Assembly: GCF_009727055.1 (NCBI RefSeq)
Contig: NC_052354.1
Span: 47,192,263-47,256,262 of the forward strand
Source: Benincasa hispida
Lineage: Eukaryota; Streptophyta; Magnoliopsida; Cucurbitales; Cucurbitaceae
Direction of reading: 5' to 3'
Length of the DNA: 64,000 bases
Shown here: positions 23,767-35,600 of the stretch, in pieces
Layout: every line of letters starts with the position of its first letter
How positions within the stretch are numbered: the stretch's first letter is position 1
Made by a program: the position numbers and the translations under genes
Notes under the pieces: generated by a model
Seen by the model: the letters and a program-made list of their open reading frames with translations, nothing else
What the model was told of the DNA's origin: nothing
Databases searched by the model: none

Positions 23767-25143
23767 ATGTCTTCATCCATTCCTCCTCATGCCGCTGGAA
23801 ACAGCGTTATCACTGCCAATTTCAAATCTCGAAGCCTCCCGATTCACTTTCCGACCGCCAAATCCTTCCGATCGACGCCTTTGTGCACCAATGCCCTCTC
23901 CAATTCCCGCTTTCGGAAGGCCGTCCGCCAGTACGACGACCAAAGCACCGCGAACACTCTCTCCAAATCTCAGAACCAAACGAGCGATTCAGTTTATAGT
24001 CTTCCGTCGACGGTGGATTTAATGGCTCTCTGCGAGGAGGGTAAGGTCATTGATGCTCTGGAATATATTGGCCAAGGTGCTAATGTCGATTATGGTGTTT
24101 TTACTGCTTTGTTGAATTCTTGTTGTAATTTGAAGTTGCTTGAGGCTGGAAGAAGGGTGAATGGGGTGTTGAAGGGGACGAATTTTCGTGGTGATGTGGA
24201 ATTGAACAATAAGTTGATTGAAGTGTATTCAACTTGTGGCTGTATGAAAGATGCACGTAAGGTGTTTGATAAAATGCCTGACAGGGATACTAGGACTTGG
24301 AACTTGATGATCAAAGGGTATGGAGATAATGGGGAAGGAGATGATGGGTTGGCATTGTTTGAGCAAATGAAGAATGTTGGTTTGCAGCCAAATCCAGAAA
24401 CATTTCTGGTGGTTTTAGCAGCTTGTGCTATAGCTGAAGCTGTCGAGGAAGGTTTGTTTTACTTTAACATAATGGAAAATGAATATGGAATCAGTCCTGA
24501 AATTGAGCATTATTTGGGAGTTGTTGATGTTCTTGGGAAATTTGGTCATTTGATTGAAGCTGAGGAGTTCATTGAGAAAATGCCCATCAATCCCACAGCC
24601 AAACTTTGGGATGCCCTTAGAAACTACGCTCGACTCCATGGAAACATGGAGCTTGAAGATCGAGCTGAGGAGTTGATGTTCTCTCTCGATCCGTCCACGA
24701 TGGCCACGACTATCAAACCACCACTGCCTCCACGGAGGAAGGATTCAAGCACAAACATGTTGGAGGAGAAGGACAGGGTGAGGGAGTTTAGATGTGCAAT
24801 GCCTTATAAAGAAAAGGGTGAAGGGAAGTTGAAAGGATTGAATGGACAAATAAGAGAAGCAGGCTATGTTCCAGATACAAGATATGTGCTACATGACATT
24901 GATGAAGAGGCTAAACAGCAGGCTTTGCAATACCATAGCGAGCGGCTGGCCATTGCTTATGGATTGATCAGTACACCGGCAAGAACGACGTTGAGGATCA
25001 TCAAGAATCTTCGAATCTGTGGCGACTGCCACAATGCAATCAAGATCATGTCAAAAATTGTTGGGAGAGAGTTGATTGTTAGAGATAATAAACGTTTTCA
25101 TCACTTTAAAGATGGGAAATGCTCTTGTGGGGATTACTGGTAA
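23767..25143 (+). CDS. DYW-type PPR protein, DYW2-like RNA-editing factor
   Basis: The protein has 458 residues in one exon. Residues 1-56 lack acidic residues and are rich in Ser, Arg and Pro, as in an organellar transit peptide. A short PPR tract follows (about 84-310, clearest at 143-209: [45 protein letters not shown]). The C-terminal DYW domain has the PG-box region [15 protein letters not shown] (365-379), the deaminase zinc motif HSE (390-392) with CGDC (418-421), a second metal site (HH 445-446, CSC 452-454) and a DYW end (456-458). Proteins of this class deaminate C to U in organelle transcripts. The few repeats and sequence style match Arabidopsis DYW2 (At2g15690), which provides the deaminase in trans to E+ PPR proteins; that orthology is inferred from memory. 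The first ATG was chosen; no upstream in-frame Met was seen. All catalytic residues are present. Confidence 0.93.
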   Translation: MSSSIPPHAAGNSVITANFKSRSLPIHFPTAKSFRSTPLCTNALSNSRFRKAVRQYDDQSTANTLSKSQNQTSDSVYSLPSTVDLMALCEEGKVIDALEYIGQGANVDYGVFTALLNSCCNLKLLEAGRRVNGVLKGTNFRGDVELNNKLIEVYSTCGCMKDARKVFDKMPDRDTRTWNLMIKGYGDNGEGDDGLALFEQMKNVGLQPNPETFLVVLAACAIAEAVEEGLFYFNIMENEYGISPEIEHYLGVVDVLGKFGHLIEAEEFIEKMPINPTAKLWDALRNYARLHGNMELEDRAEELMFSLDPSTMATTIKPPLPPRRKDSSTNMLEEKDRVREFRCAMPYKEKGEGKLKGLNGQIREAGYVPDTRYVLHDIDEEAKQQALQYHSERLAIAYGLISTPARTTLRIIKNLRICGDCHNAIKIMSKIVGRELIVRDNKRFHHFKDGKCSCGDYW

Positions 25144-26015
25144 ATACATCAACTGTATCATACACATTGATATTATGCCCTCCTTTGTGATTTACTTGAT
25201 TGCTCTTCTTTCTCTCTTTTCCTTGCTTTTCCTTTCCTGATAAAAAAACAAGGATTAGAGAAATAATTAGAGGGTAGATTGAAAGATAAAGATTCATAAT
25301 GAAAATAAACGACTAGATTTTGAGGATTCAGTTGATTTCAAACCAACATGTCAATATAAGCATAGTACAACGATAATTGATGAGGTTGGAGATTCAAATT
25401 TCCGTACCCCACTTGTATTTAATTTTTAAAAATTCCAAACCGATGGGGCAATTTCACTCTATCCAAGGTTTTTTTTTTTTTTTTTTTTTTCAAATTATCG
25501 ATAAGGAATAGTGATATAACAATTTCACACTCAAAAAAGAAAGAAAGAAAGGGAAGAAAAAGAAACAAATGCCATTAGTGGAGAATAAATAGAATAATAC
25601 ACTAGAATTCCCACTGGGAGTAAGAATTCAAATGTGAGAAATGAGGATTTAAATGTTTGGAAAAAAAAACTCAACCCTTTTAGTTGACAATATAACGCCC
25701 TTAACTAGTTTTTTTTACAACAAATGTGAGCGATGAGTAAAGTTCATGAGCCAAAATCTGCTTAAGATAAAAAGGATTTCCTTTAATTATTTTGAGGATA
25801 ATTTTTGCCAATTTTTGTTTTTCCTCCTAAAATATCATTTTTGGTCTTTTATTCCCGACTTTTAATCCTCACATTTATATCTATCTATACTATATATAAA
25901 AGGTGTTATATAGAGGGAATCTTTCCCTTTCATTTTTTTTTGTTAAATGTCTATTATACCCTTTCCATTAATTATTTGTATTCTTTTTTTACATTTTTGT
26001 TTTAATGAGTGTTGG
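25144..26015. other. Downstream intergenic region of the DYW gene
   Basis: No gene is seen. It holds a possible polyadenylation signal AATAAA at 25304-25309, a T-run at about 25470-25491 and purine-rich stretches. The region ends at a plus-strand copia PPT. Confidence 0.55.
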
Positions 26016-26085
26016 ATATAGAATATGTCCTAGGATACATGTCTCACCGACTTGTGTCTCACTGGCTTTAGTGCAAGTGGGAGAT
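26016..26085 (+). promoter_or_regulatory. Plus-strand copia internal tail and polypurine tract
   Basis: GTGCAAGTGGGAGAT lies immediately before an LTR start TGTTGAAATG. It is the mirror of the minus-strand PPTs elsewhere. Only about 70 bp of an internal region precede it, so the rest of this plus-strand element has been deleted or never assembled. Confidence 0.7.
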
Positions 26086-26764
26086 TGTTGAAATGTATGC
26101 TCAAAAGCCTCTTAGTAATATGTTATTTGAAATAATGGTTAATTATTTTATGCACTAATCTATTAAAGAAAGATTCAAGGTTATTATGTAATTTAAAAAT
26201 GTATGCGGTTGACATACAAATAGATATGTTTAAGTAATAACCTAAATGGTTTGTAGTATATAGATAAAGTTGGGTGTTGGTGATACTACAGATATGACCC
26301 ACTTTGTAATTGTTACAATAGTTGTAAAGTGTTACAACGGTTTGATCCTAATCGTTCATGTGGAGACATGTGAATGGAGGTATCCTATACAAAGAGTTTG
26401 TATAAGACTGGACCGCGAAATGATTAGTCTCTCTTTATAATAACGTTGATTGAAGAGATCAACATTTCATAGGATGACCATAGGTGACTCGACCTTAATC
26501 CTGAGTGAATTATGAACTCTTGTCTATAAGGGCAATCATTTGATCTGTATGGGTGAGGGTGGTCAAGTTCATCGACTTAATAAACCTAACATTTTGGGGA
26601 TTTGTCCGAGTAAGGAATTGGGAACATAACTTCACAAGATGGAATTCACTCTTTCCCATCTTTAGGGTAAGTAGATGAATTGTTTCCTTAAGAGCTTATT
26701 CCGAGTATTGAACAATGAAGCCTTACTCTCTCACTGGCCCGGGAGAGATTAGTCTATAATTAGA

Positions 26765-27171
26765 CTATAAACTAGGAGTGAGCATAAAGACACTGAAAAT
26801 TGATCCGATTGATCGAAATCGATCAAATTGAAGTCATCGGTTAGTGATAGGACTCAATCAATTGGTTTTCGATTTTCATATAAAAAAATTTGGAAAACCG
26901 ACCGACCGACCAATATATACAAATATTATTTTTTTAATTTTTTTTCTAAAAAATAAGTATAAAAGTAAGCCCTGGCCCAAGCCTATTGCCTCAATATTAA
27001 TATATTATTTTCTTTTTTACATTTCCTAAATTCCAAGCCCACTACATGATTATTTAAATTTTTTCATAAAAAAAAAGATTGATTTAAATTTAAAAAAGTT
27101 GCAAATTATGTTAACTGAACAATAACACTTCATCAATTCATCTTTTATTTTTATTCACTTTGGTTTTGCTT

Positions 27172-27213
<42 letters not shown>

Positions 27214-27278
27214 GACCGATGGTGCCAGTTTTTTCCCAAAACTGACACCGACCGACTGATGCACATGTCACTATAAAC
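26765..27278. mobile_element. hAT-like MITE with 8-bp target duplication
   Basis: The element spans 26773-27270 (498 bp) and is flanked by perfect CTATAAAC copies at 26765-26772 and 27271-27278; eight-base duplications are typical of hAT transposons. The ends read TAGGAGTGAGCA and TGCACATGTCA, a weak inverted pair. It encodes no transposase. Inside are ACCGACCGACCGAC repeats, a run of 40 A at 27173-27212 and a small hairpin with arms near 27222 and 27237. Confidence 0.8.
27173..27212. repeat. Run of 40 A inside the MITE
   Basis: An uninterrupted A tract. Its length may be unreliable in assembled short reads. It is internal to the element and so is not a retroposon tail. Confidence 0.9.
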
Positions 27279-28210
27279 TGTTCATTCATTAGGGGATCAA
27301 TGGTACTTAAGGAGTTAGTTGTAATACAAGGGTGAAACGATAAATTGACTCAGTTGTTATTACAAGTGATTCGTGAAGGGTCAACTTACTGTTGATTGGT
27401 TATATCCATGGGCACAGAAATATATCTACAATGTGAATCTAGGTCTTTAGTGGAGTGACATGTAGTTAATGAATATTAATTAATTTAATTAAATAGTTTA
27501 ATTAATTAATCTTGTACTATTGGAGCTTCTAATTTGTAGGTCTATTAGGTCCCATTGCTAGCTCACAAAGGGCTAAAATAAGGAACAAATAATTTTGAAA
27601 TAATTTGAATTGTTCTAATTATTTAAAGAAAATAAAGGTATAACTTGTATTAATGTGATTAATATAAATTATAATATTTATTGATACATGATGATATATA
27701 GTTAATCATAAATATGATTATAATTAATACTATGTATATAAGAAAAATAAATATTTGAATAAGATTCAAATCATATAAGCTATATTGATACATTATAATA
27801 TATAGTTAATTATAAATATGATTTTTAATTATTACTATATAAAATATGAGATAAATATATTTGAATAAGATTCAAATATTAATTATATGATTATGATTTA
27901 TATAAATTCTATAAGTTATAATTAATGTGAATGAGATTCATATTGGAACTACAGGTTACATGAGAAATATATATTTGAATAAGATTCAAATATTAAATTA
28001 ATATGAATAAGATTCATATTAAAACTATAGGTTAAAATTTATATGAATGAGATTCATATTAAAACCATAGGTTATGTGAGATGTTGTTTTTTAATATGAT
28101 TCAAATTAAATTGAATATTTGATATCTAATTATTAATTAATTAATATTATTTAATCATATATTAAATTAGATTTGACATATTGCTTAAATAATATAAAGT
28201 TTGAATAAAT

Positions 28211-28710
28211 CCCTTCGGAGTTATAAAGTTTGAATAATATAAAGTAGATAATGTTCAAGCAATAACCTAAAAGGTTTGCAACATATGGTTAAGGTTGGGT
28301 GCCTTATCCTAATGACACTGTGGATGCGGACTACTTTGTAACTATTACATGAGTCACAAGTGTTACAGATGATATGATCCATATTGTTCATGTGAAGACA
28401 TGTGAGTGAGGGTATCCTGTATAAAGACTTTATATAAGACCGAACCACAAAATGATTAGTTTCTCAGTATAACATCATTACTTGTAGAAACTAACTTTTC
28501 ACTAGGATGACCATAGGTGACTTTATTGGAGTTTTCTAAATTGAGTGTATCTTGTAGTTTGTAAAGATAAATTATATATCTAATAAAATAAGTGGTATTT
28601 TACTAATATTTAGACTGCATTAATTCAATCTAATAAACTAAGATTCAAGGTTATTTTATGAAACTTAAACATGTATGTTGAGACATACATGTGGATAATG
28701 TTTAAGTAAT
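28211..28710 (+). mobile_element. Rearranged fragments of F-type LTR
   Basis: About 28240-28530 repeats the U3 block of LTR F (ACCTAAAAGGTTTGC, the degraded palindrome near 28416, GACCATAGGTGAC) and then breaks off. About 28640-28705 repeats an earlier F segment (AGATTCAAGGTTATT, GTTTAAGTAAT) up to the start of LTR G. No coding sequence is present. Confidence 0.65.
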
Positions 28711-30654
28711 TAAAGAAACTTGTGAAGGTCCTTGAGTGGAAGCGTGGAGATCGATCCAAGTTTTATTTTCACATAATCAAAATTACAGAATACAAACATT
28801 ATGCATAGTCACAAACTTACAGCATGCAATTATAAATGGAAAAGAGAAAATTAAGGTGAGAAAATACTTACCCTTGAACTTTTCTTCTCGAAAACCAATT
28901 CTCTTCTCAAGTTTTGTCACAAACAATCATTAACGAAAAAGTGATCCAAATGAATACCACCACAATAAGGATCTCCTGTATTCTCTTTTGGGATGAAAAT
29001 CACTAAGAAGTTGTGAGCTTTTAGATTTTTGGAAGAGAGGAAGAGATTGAAAGGAAAATTGTTTTTTTTTTTTTTTTTTTTCAGAAAAACTTTTGTCTTT
29101 TTGGAATTGGAAGAGCATACCTTCCACACCACCACACACACGCATTAATAGAGAGAAATAGGGGGAAGGAGTTACAACTCCCTCCCAAAAACATTTTCAA
29201 AACAAGTTAAAAATTATTTCAAAAACCATTTCATATATATTTACATGATAACTACCTTATCATATAATATATATTAAACTATATGTTTTATCTAATATAG
29301 CACATAACCTATAGTTTAATATTGTATCAAATACATTATAACCTATAGTTTTCATTCTCTCAACAATGCATGATATCTAATATAAATCCTATTTATACTA
29401 TACTTAATTATATGAATCCAATTCACATAATTAATATTTGAGTCAAATTCAAATATTTATTTCTTCTCAAATAATGTATCATTACATTATAGTAATTATA
29501 TCATATATAATTAAGTAAAAAATTAATTATACCACATATAATTAATTCTCTCAATTAATTTTAACAATTCAAATTAATCCAAAATTGATTCTCATTAAAT
29601 CCTTGTTGAGCTACAGAGGGAACCTCATGAACCTATAGATTGAAGCTTCAATGGTACTTGAATAATTAATTAAAGTCCTGTAATTAAATTACTCAACATC
29701 CATTAACTGTCGGGCACTCCACTAAATACCGACAGATGCACTCTTCACACTATAGATATATTTCTATGTCCATTGGATATAACCAGTCAAGAGCACGATG
29801 ACCCTTCACAAATTGCTTGTACGTACAGTTGGGCCAAAATTATCGGTTTCCCCTGTAGTTACATCTAACTCTTTAAGTACCACCGATTCCTCTAATGAAT
29901 AATAAGTCATAGTCCAACTATGACCAAACCCTTCTCGAGCCAAGAGAGGGTGTGGTATCACATTGTTCAAGTTCTGGAATCAACCCATAAATGAGCAATT
30001 TATCTACTTTCCCCTGCATTGGGGAATGAGTGAATTCCGTCTTGTGTAGTTGTGTTCCCAGCTCCCCAAACAGACGAATCCCCAAAATGGTAGGCTTATT
30101 AAGTCGACGATGTGGCCACTCTCATCCATACAAATCAAAGGACTACCTTCATAGGCAGGAGTTCACAACTCACTCAGGATTAAGTCATGTCACTTATGGT
30201 CATCCTTTTGAAATGTAAGTCTCTATCGTGAATGATGTTATATAATGAGACTAGTCATTTCGTGGTTCGGTCTTATACAAACTCTTTTGTATAGAAAACC
30301 CCTACTCATATGTCTCCACGTGAATGATCAAGATCAAATCATTTGTGGCACATTACAACAATTGTAACATCTACAAAGCGGGTCGTATTTATAGTGTCAC
30401 AAGGATAAGATATCCAACCTTATCCATCTACTACGTACCATTTAGGTTATCACTTAAACATGATCTACCTGTATGTCTCTACATACATGTTTAAGCTATA
30501 GATGATAACCTTGGATGTTTGTTTATTGGTTTGTGGGTCTAATGCTACTATATATCAAATAAAACATCCCATATCTTATTAAATAACGAAATCGTATGTA
30601 CAATACAATTATAAACTACAAGACCCTATAAGATTTAAGGCATCAACCCCAAAA
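28711..30654 (-). mobile_element. Left (3') LTR of copia element G
   Basis: It starts TAAAGAAACTTGTGAAGG, related to the right LTR start TAAAGGATCCTGTGGACG at 39087, and ends before the PPT complement at 30655. The first base pair of the terminus has changed from TG to TA in both copies. The common U3 block runs from about 29750 to 30470 with the palindrome near 30275, which has one extra T. A T-run lies at 29062-29081. It interrupts an F fragment after AAGTAAT. Confidence 0.82.
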
Positions 30655-30758
30655 ATCTCCCACTTTTCCTAAAGTTAGTAGGGTGTACGGTATATACAAG
30701 TACACAAAGAAATAAGCTAGGGCATAACACGTGCCCAGTACAAAATCTCCCACTTGTC
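30655..30758 (-). promoter_or_regulatory. Paired polypurine tracts of element G
   Basis: Complements of AAGTGGGAGAT occur next to the LTR and again near 30746, flanking about 90 bp of non-coding sequence, as in A1 and A2. Confidence 0.7.
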
Positions 30759-31620
30759 CTAGACTAGATATGGCTTGTCCCGTAGACCCATACTTTGCAA
30801 GTAACTCTCAAACATCTTAGACGTAAGGGCCTTTGTAAATGGATCAGCAACGTTGTGCTCCAAAGCTATCTGTGTGATGTTCACGTCCTCTCGATGCACA
30901 ATCTCTCGAATGAGATGATATTTTTTCTTTATGTGTTGTCTCTTATACACATCTAGATGTGTATAAGAGACAGACTATTATCACAGGGTGACAGGCTTTG
31001 ACATGTCTGGAACCACTTTCAGATCAGTCGGGAATTTCCTAAGTCACACAGCTTCCTTAGCAGCTTCACAAGCCACTACGTAATCAGCTTCCATAGTGGA
31101 GCCAACAACGCACCCCTACTTAGTGCTCCTCCAGACTACTACTCCTCCATCAAGAGTGAACACTGATCCTAATGTGGATTTCCTAGAATCCTTATCAGTT
31201 TGGAAATCATAGTCCATATATCTTGTAAGGATCAAATCCTTAGAACCATACACAAGCATCTAGTCCCTCGTTCTTCGTAGATACTTGAGGATATTCTTAA
31301 CAGTGATCTAGTGACCAAATGTTGGATTAGACTCATATCTACTGACTATCCCCACTGCATAGCAGATGTCAGGTCTAATACATAACGTTGCATACATCAA
31401 GCTACCAACAGTCGGTGCATAAGGGATCCATCTCATTTCTTCAACTTCTTGAGGTGTCTTAGGAATTGTTCCTTAGACAATATAACTCCATGTCTAAAAG
31501 GTAGTAAACCTCTCTTGGAGTTCTGCATCGAAAATTTGACAAGCATGTTGTCAACGATGCCTGAGACAAGGCTAGCATTTTGTTCTATCAATCTCTAAAA
31601 ATCAGAATTCCCAGAACAAA
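30759..31620 (-). pseudogene. Copia RNase H and end of reverse transcriptase of G
   Basis: The minus strand encodes HIKKKYHLIREIV, HNVADPFTKAL and a terminal RDKPYLV at 30759. A sequencing-adapter palindrome interrupts the domain at 30937-30973 and about 50 bp expected there, by comparison with 60081-60130, are missing. Beyond it, the Glu and first Asp regions of RNase H are present near 31090 and 31200 but with stops. The remaining stretch to 31620 covers the connection to the reverse transcriptase with frameshifts. Confidence 0.8.
30937..30973. other. Nextera mate-pair junction adapter (assembly artefact)
   Basis: The 19-base Tn5 mosaic end AGATGTGTATAAGAGACAG occupies 30955-30973, preceded by its reverse complement lacking one base (30937-30954). 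Head-to-head mosaic ends are the circularisation junction of Nextera mate-pair libraries. This is library sequence, not plant DNA. Confidence 0.95.
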
Positions 31621-32380
31621 CTACATCTTTCCCAAATCTTTCATTTGGAATTGGGTCGCTAACCAATTCTTAATTTCAGTCAATAGACCTACATCATTCT
31701 CAATGGGTAGGATATCATCTATATACAACACTAAAAAAGCTACTGAACTGTTGATGATTCTCTTGTAAACATAAAGCTCGTCAACATTTTGATCAAAGTC
31801 ATAAGATATGATCGTAGTATCAAATCTTATATTCCAAGATTGAGAAGCTTGCTTCAATCCATAGTTGGACAGATTAAGCTTGCAAACCTTTTGCTCTTGA
31901 CCTTGGGTTATGAATCCCTCAGGCTACTTCATATAAATGGTCTTCTCAAGATTGTCATTTAAAAAGCAGCTTTGAAGTCCATTTTCCAGATCTATAATAT
32001 GATGCAATAGACAGGAGGATTCAGATAGACTTTAACATAGGCAACAAGTGAGAAAGTCTCTCCATAGTCGACTCCCTCAACTTGGGTATAACTCTTTGCC
32101 ACAAATCTAACCTTGAAGGTTTGCACCTTCCCATCGGTACCCCGTTTCCTCTTGTAGATCCATTTTTAATCTATAGGTTTTACCCCATCAGATGGATCTA
32201 CAAGATCCCAAACAAAATTGAAGAACATAGACTCCATTTCGAGATCCATAGCTTTGATCCACTCATCTTTGTCAACACCCTTCATTGCCTTCTTGTAAGA
32301 TAATGGATCCTCAACATCTCCGTCAACTACCATAGTTAGGATTTCTGTTAAACCCATATAATAGACAGGTGGGTTCACAC
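31621..32380 (-). pseudogene. Copia reverse transcriptase of G
   Basis: Frame 31857-31621 has SQSWNIRFD, FLVLYIDDI (catalytic YIDD at 31714-31725) and LATQFQMKDLGKM. The N-terminal part at about 31860-32160 matches the FKARLVAKSYTQ and FSPV regions of A1 but contains stops and frameshifts. Frame 32378-32166 gives the DPLSYKKAMKGVDKDEWIKAMDLEMESM lead-in. The enzyme would copy element RNA to DNA; this copy is not functional. Confidence 0.85.
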
Positions 32381-32640
32381 CCTTCCCACTACATTAAGGT
32401 TCCCTCAACACATGAGGTGGATGTGATCTACTGAATGAAACAACTTCAACAACTCTTGTTGACGTGTTGGGTTCTTCAACAACACTTGTTGAAGGTTCAG
32501 TAGTTTCCTTGGAAAGTTCATTCAACACAATCTTACTATGTGGCTTATGCTCCCTTATGTGGTCCTCTTCTAAAAATGTAGCATTTATCAACACAAACAC
32601 TTTATTTTCTTTAGGATTATAGAAGTAACCACCTCTCGTT
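32381..32640 (-). pseudogene. Integrase C-terminus and linker of G
   Basis: Frame 32600-32394 reads NATFLEEDHIREHKPHSKIVLNE, the conserved linker after the copia integrase. Upstream of it the TRGGYFY segment is cut by solo LTR L inside the VGYPK-type motif. Confidence 0.8.
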
Positions 32641-34717
32641 CCTTTTGAAGGAACTCTTATTCAAGAGTACCTACGAGCGGAAGCGGATCTTTCCAATTCA
32701 TTGTGATAGAATTACCACATATACATTCAAAACATACTAATATGCATTCATAATACTAAAGAGATCAAGAGATCATACCAGATGAAAATTTCTTCTTCAC
32801 GACGAGTCTAAAACCCAACTGTCTACCTCGAACAATCACCACTCGGACAGAAGGAAACAGAGAAGACACCACCACTCAGAGCCCTCAGTATTCTTGAAGT
32901 GAGAATCCAAAGTGTGGACTTTGTTCGGATTTGGTAGAGAGAAAGAGGAAGAGAGACCGTACACAACGAACAAGTAAGTGGGAGATGAGGTCGTCTATCA
33001 CATAGACAGATGCTTGATTGTTTAGGTTAAGTATACGATCATGTAGGAAAAAGTAAGTGATCGTCTAAATGATCATGTAGGAAAAGGTAAGTGATCGTAT
33101 AAACAATTGTGTAGGAAAAGGGTGAGTGATCGTCCAAACGATCTCGTAGGAAAAACTAAGCGATCGTCTATACGATCATTTAGTAAATATCAAGAGCTAA
33201 ACAATCGTTTAGTTAATAGCACTCAAAGGTGTAATCGGTAAGCGATTGCTTAGCAATATCGTATATGTAAGCGATCATGCAGGCACTATCGTATAGGCAC
33301 TGATTTTCTAAACGATGACACTCTCTTTAACACATTGTCCGCGCCTCCATGCTCAACACACCGTCAGCTATTTATAATGCACCACTCATCCGTTATTTAG
33401 AACAGAAGAGACGCTATCCCATTTCCTTTATAACCGTTCAATGAATGTGATTTTATCATATATTAATTATAATATTTTCCTCTACTAGATATAAATCATA
33501 TTTATATCCAATTTCTTCCAAATTAATGTATTTTATACATAAAGTTAATTATATTATATTTAATTAACCCGTTCAATTATATCATATATAATTGAACTCC
33601 CTCTTATCAATTTGAACATTTCAAACTGACCCAAAAATTGATTTTCAACTTGTATCCAAGTTATCAAGGGGACCTTATGGACCTATAGCTCGAAGCTCCA
33701 ACAGTGTGTGAATAGCTGACTAAACTCTTTAGTCACGATATCCACCATCTGTTAACTGTCAGGCATTCCACTAAAGACCGACAGTTGATCTTCTTGCCAT
33801 AGATATATTTCTATGTCCATTGAATATAACCCATCATCAGTATGATGACTCTTCACAGATGCTCGTAATTATAGCAGGCCAATTTACCCTTTTTCCCCTG
33901 TAATTACATCTTCCTCCTTAAGTACCACTGATTCCTCTAATGAATAATACAACATAGTCCTACTATGTGTGAACACCTTTCGGGCCATGAGAAGATACGT
34001 GGCACCACATCTTTCAAGTCCCGGGATCAGCCCTTAAGAGAGAAATCTATCTACTTACCCCTAATTTGGGGAAAGAGTGAACTTCATCTTGTGAAGCAGA
34101 GTTCCCAACTCCCAAATCAGACAAATTCCCAAAATGGTAGGTTTGAGTCGGTGCTCTGGCCACTCGCACCCATTCAAATCAAAGAACCACCCTCAATGGC
34201 AAGAGTTCCCAACTCACTCAGGATTGAAGTCATGTGGTGGTCATCCTAGTGAAATGAAGTCGCAGTCATGGAGTTATATGACAAGATATTAACACTTCGA
34301 GGTTAAGTCTTATACAAACTTTTTGTATAGGACGCCCCTACTCGCATGTCCACTACACGAATGATCAGGATCAGACCATCTGTGACAAGTCACAACATTT
34401 GTAACAATTCTACTAAGCGAGTCGCGTCCGTAGTGTTACGAGGATAAGGTTTCCCTCCTATATCCATATACTATCGAATATTTTTTGTTGTCACTTAAGA
34501 CATGATCCACTTGTATGTCACTACATACATGCTTAAGTTATATAAAGACAACAAGGGATATTAAGTTTATTGGTTTGTGGTAAAATAAAAAACATCTAAA
34601 TGTACAAAGTCAAGTAGTAAAGTCAATATCATTTATATTATACATCACAAGTGTTCGTACAAAGTTGTTTGCAAACTACTGGACACGAGACTTTAGGGCA
34701 TAAACCCCAACACCTTT
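32641..34717 (-). mobile_element. Solo LTR L with target duplication CCTTT
   Basis: The LTR occupies 32646-34712, starts TGAAGGAACTC and ends CCCCAACA. CCTTT flanks it at 32641-32645 and 34713-34717. A TATA box reads TATAAATAG on the minus strand at 33368-33376. About 60 bp downstream, in element orientation, begins an array of CGATCG-type words (33310 down to 33000). The U3 palindrome lies at 34311-34329 with one substitution. It interrupts the integrase gene of G. Confidence 0.92.
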
Positions 34718-35600
34718 AGAATATCTTACAAATAGACACAATTTTGAATGAGGTTCCAGTTTCTTAGGATTTGCCTCAAGCACATGTGTTGGGCAACCCA
34801 GATCCTAAAATGACGTAAACTACCTTTACAATCATTCCGTAATTCCAAAGGTGTTCTCGTAACACTCTTGGATGGAACACAGTTCAAATATAAATTATAG
34901 TCTGTACTGCATAACTCCAAAACGAGTCAGTTAAGGAAGCATAACTCATCATACACTGAACCATGTCCAATAGGGTTCGATTTCTCTTTTCTGATACATC
35001 ATCCTGTTGAGGTGTACCAAGAGCTAAGAGTTGGGATAGTGTTCCATGTTCTATCAAATAGTTCTAGAATGTAAAATCCAAAAACTCTCCACCTCGATCA
35101 GATCCAAATGTTTTAATTGTTTTATTTTATGCATTTTCAACTTCAGCCTTAAACTCTTTGAACTTTTCAAAAGCTTCAGACTTTTGTTGCATTAAATAAA
35201 CACACTCATATCTAGAATAATCATCGGTAAAAATGATGAAATATTCAAACCCTCTTCTTGCCTTAACATCCATCAAACCACATACGTCTGAATGTACAAG
35301 TTTCAAGGATTCTTTGGCCCTTTGACCTTTCCAGTAAAAGATATTTTAGTCATTTTGCCTTCAAGGCATGACTCATATACTGGTAAAGAATTTTCTTCTA
35401 ACTCACTTAGAAGTCCATTTTTAACGAATCTCTCAATCTTATTGAGATTGATGTGTCCTAATTTTAGGTGCCAAAGTTGGAAATTTTCTTTAGGAAAAAT
35501 TTTAAGTCTCTTATTATGAGTTATCGCAGATTTAAACATTTCAATATTTAGAAGGGCTTTAGTTGCTAACGGTCTTAGCACATATAAACTATTTTTCAGC
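34718..35600 (-). pseudogene. Copia integrase of G, N-terminal and core
   Basis: Frame 35581-35303 gives the pre-integrase zinc region: LWHLKLGHINLNKIERFVKNG, then SLPVYESCLEGKM, where the first Cys of the usual C-x2-C is Tyr. The core with the catalytic Asp residues, about 34950-35290, is broken by frameshifts. Frame 34920-34726 holds NCVPSKSVTRTPLELR and degraded NPKKLEP-type sequence. Confidence 0.82.

Larger units (their letters stand above)
26086..28210 (+). mobile_element. Copia LTR F, plus orientation
   Basis: The LTR starts TGTTGAAATG after a PPT. The shared U3 block is readable on the plus strand: the interrupted palindrome at 26386-26404, GACCATAGGTGAC near 26477, CTGAGTGAATTATGAAC near 26501, a GGAATTCACTC motif near 26642 and TTAGTGGAGTGAC near 27434. 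A MITE interrupts it at 26773-27270. From about 27540 it becomes very AT-rich, with repeated ATTCAAAT and ACTATAGGTTA words. No clear CA end or primer-binding site was found; the right limit is approximate. Confidence 0.7.

Noticed and set aside
27173..27212. A-run as the tail of a LINE or SINE
   Set aside because: The run is internal to an insertion with an 8-bp duplication on both sides, and sequence continues for 58 bp after it to the duplicated end.
28917..29145. Minus-strand lysine-rich frames (KKKKK)
   Set aside because: They translate the T-run at 29062-29081 in LTR G; the matching LTR at 39306-39506 gives a similar chance frame.
30937..30973. A perfect palindrome that could be read as a hairpin, terminator or transposon end
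   Set aside because: It is the Tn5 mosaic end pair used in Nextera mate-pair libraries, so a technical origin explains it fully. The same holds for 62920-62957.
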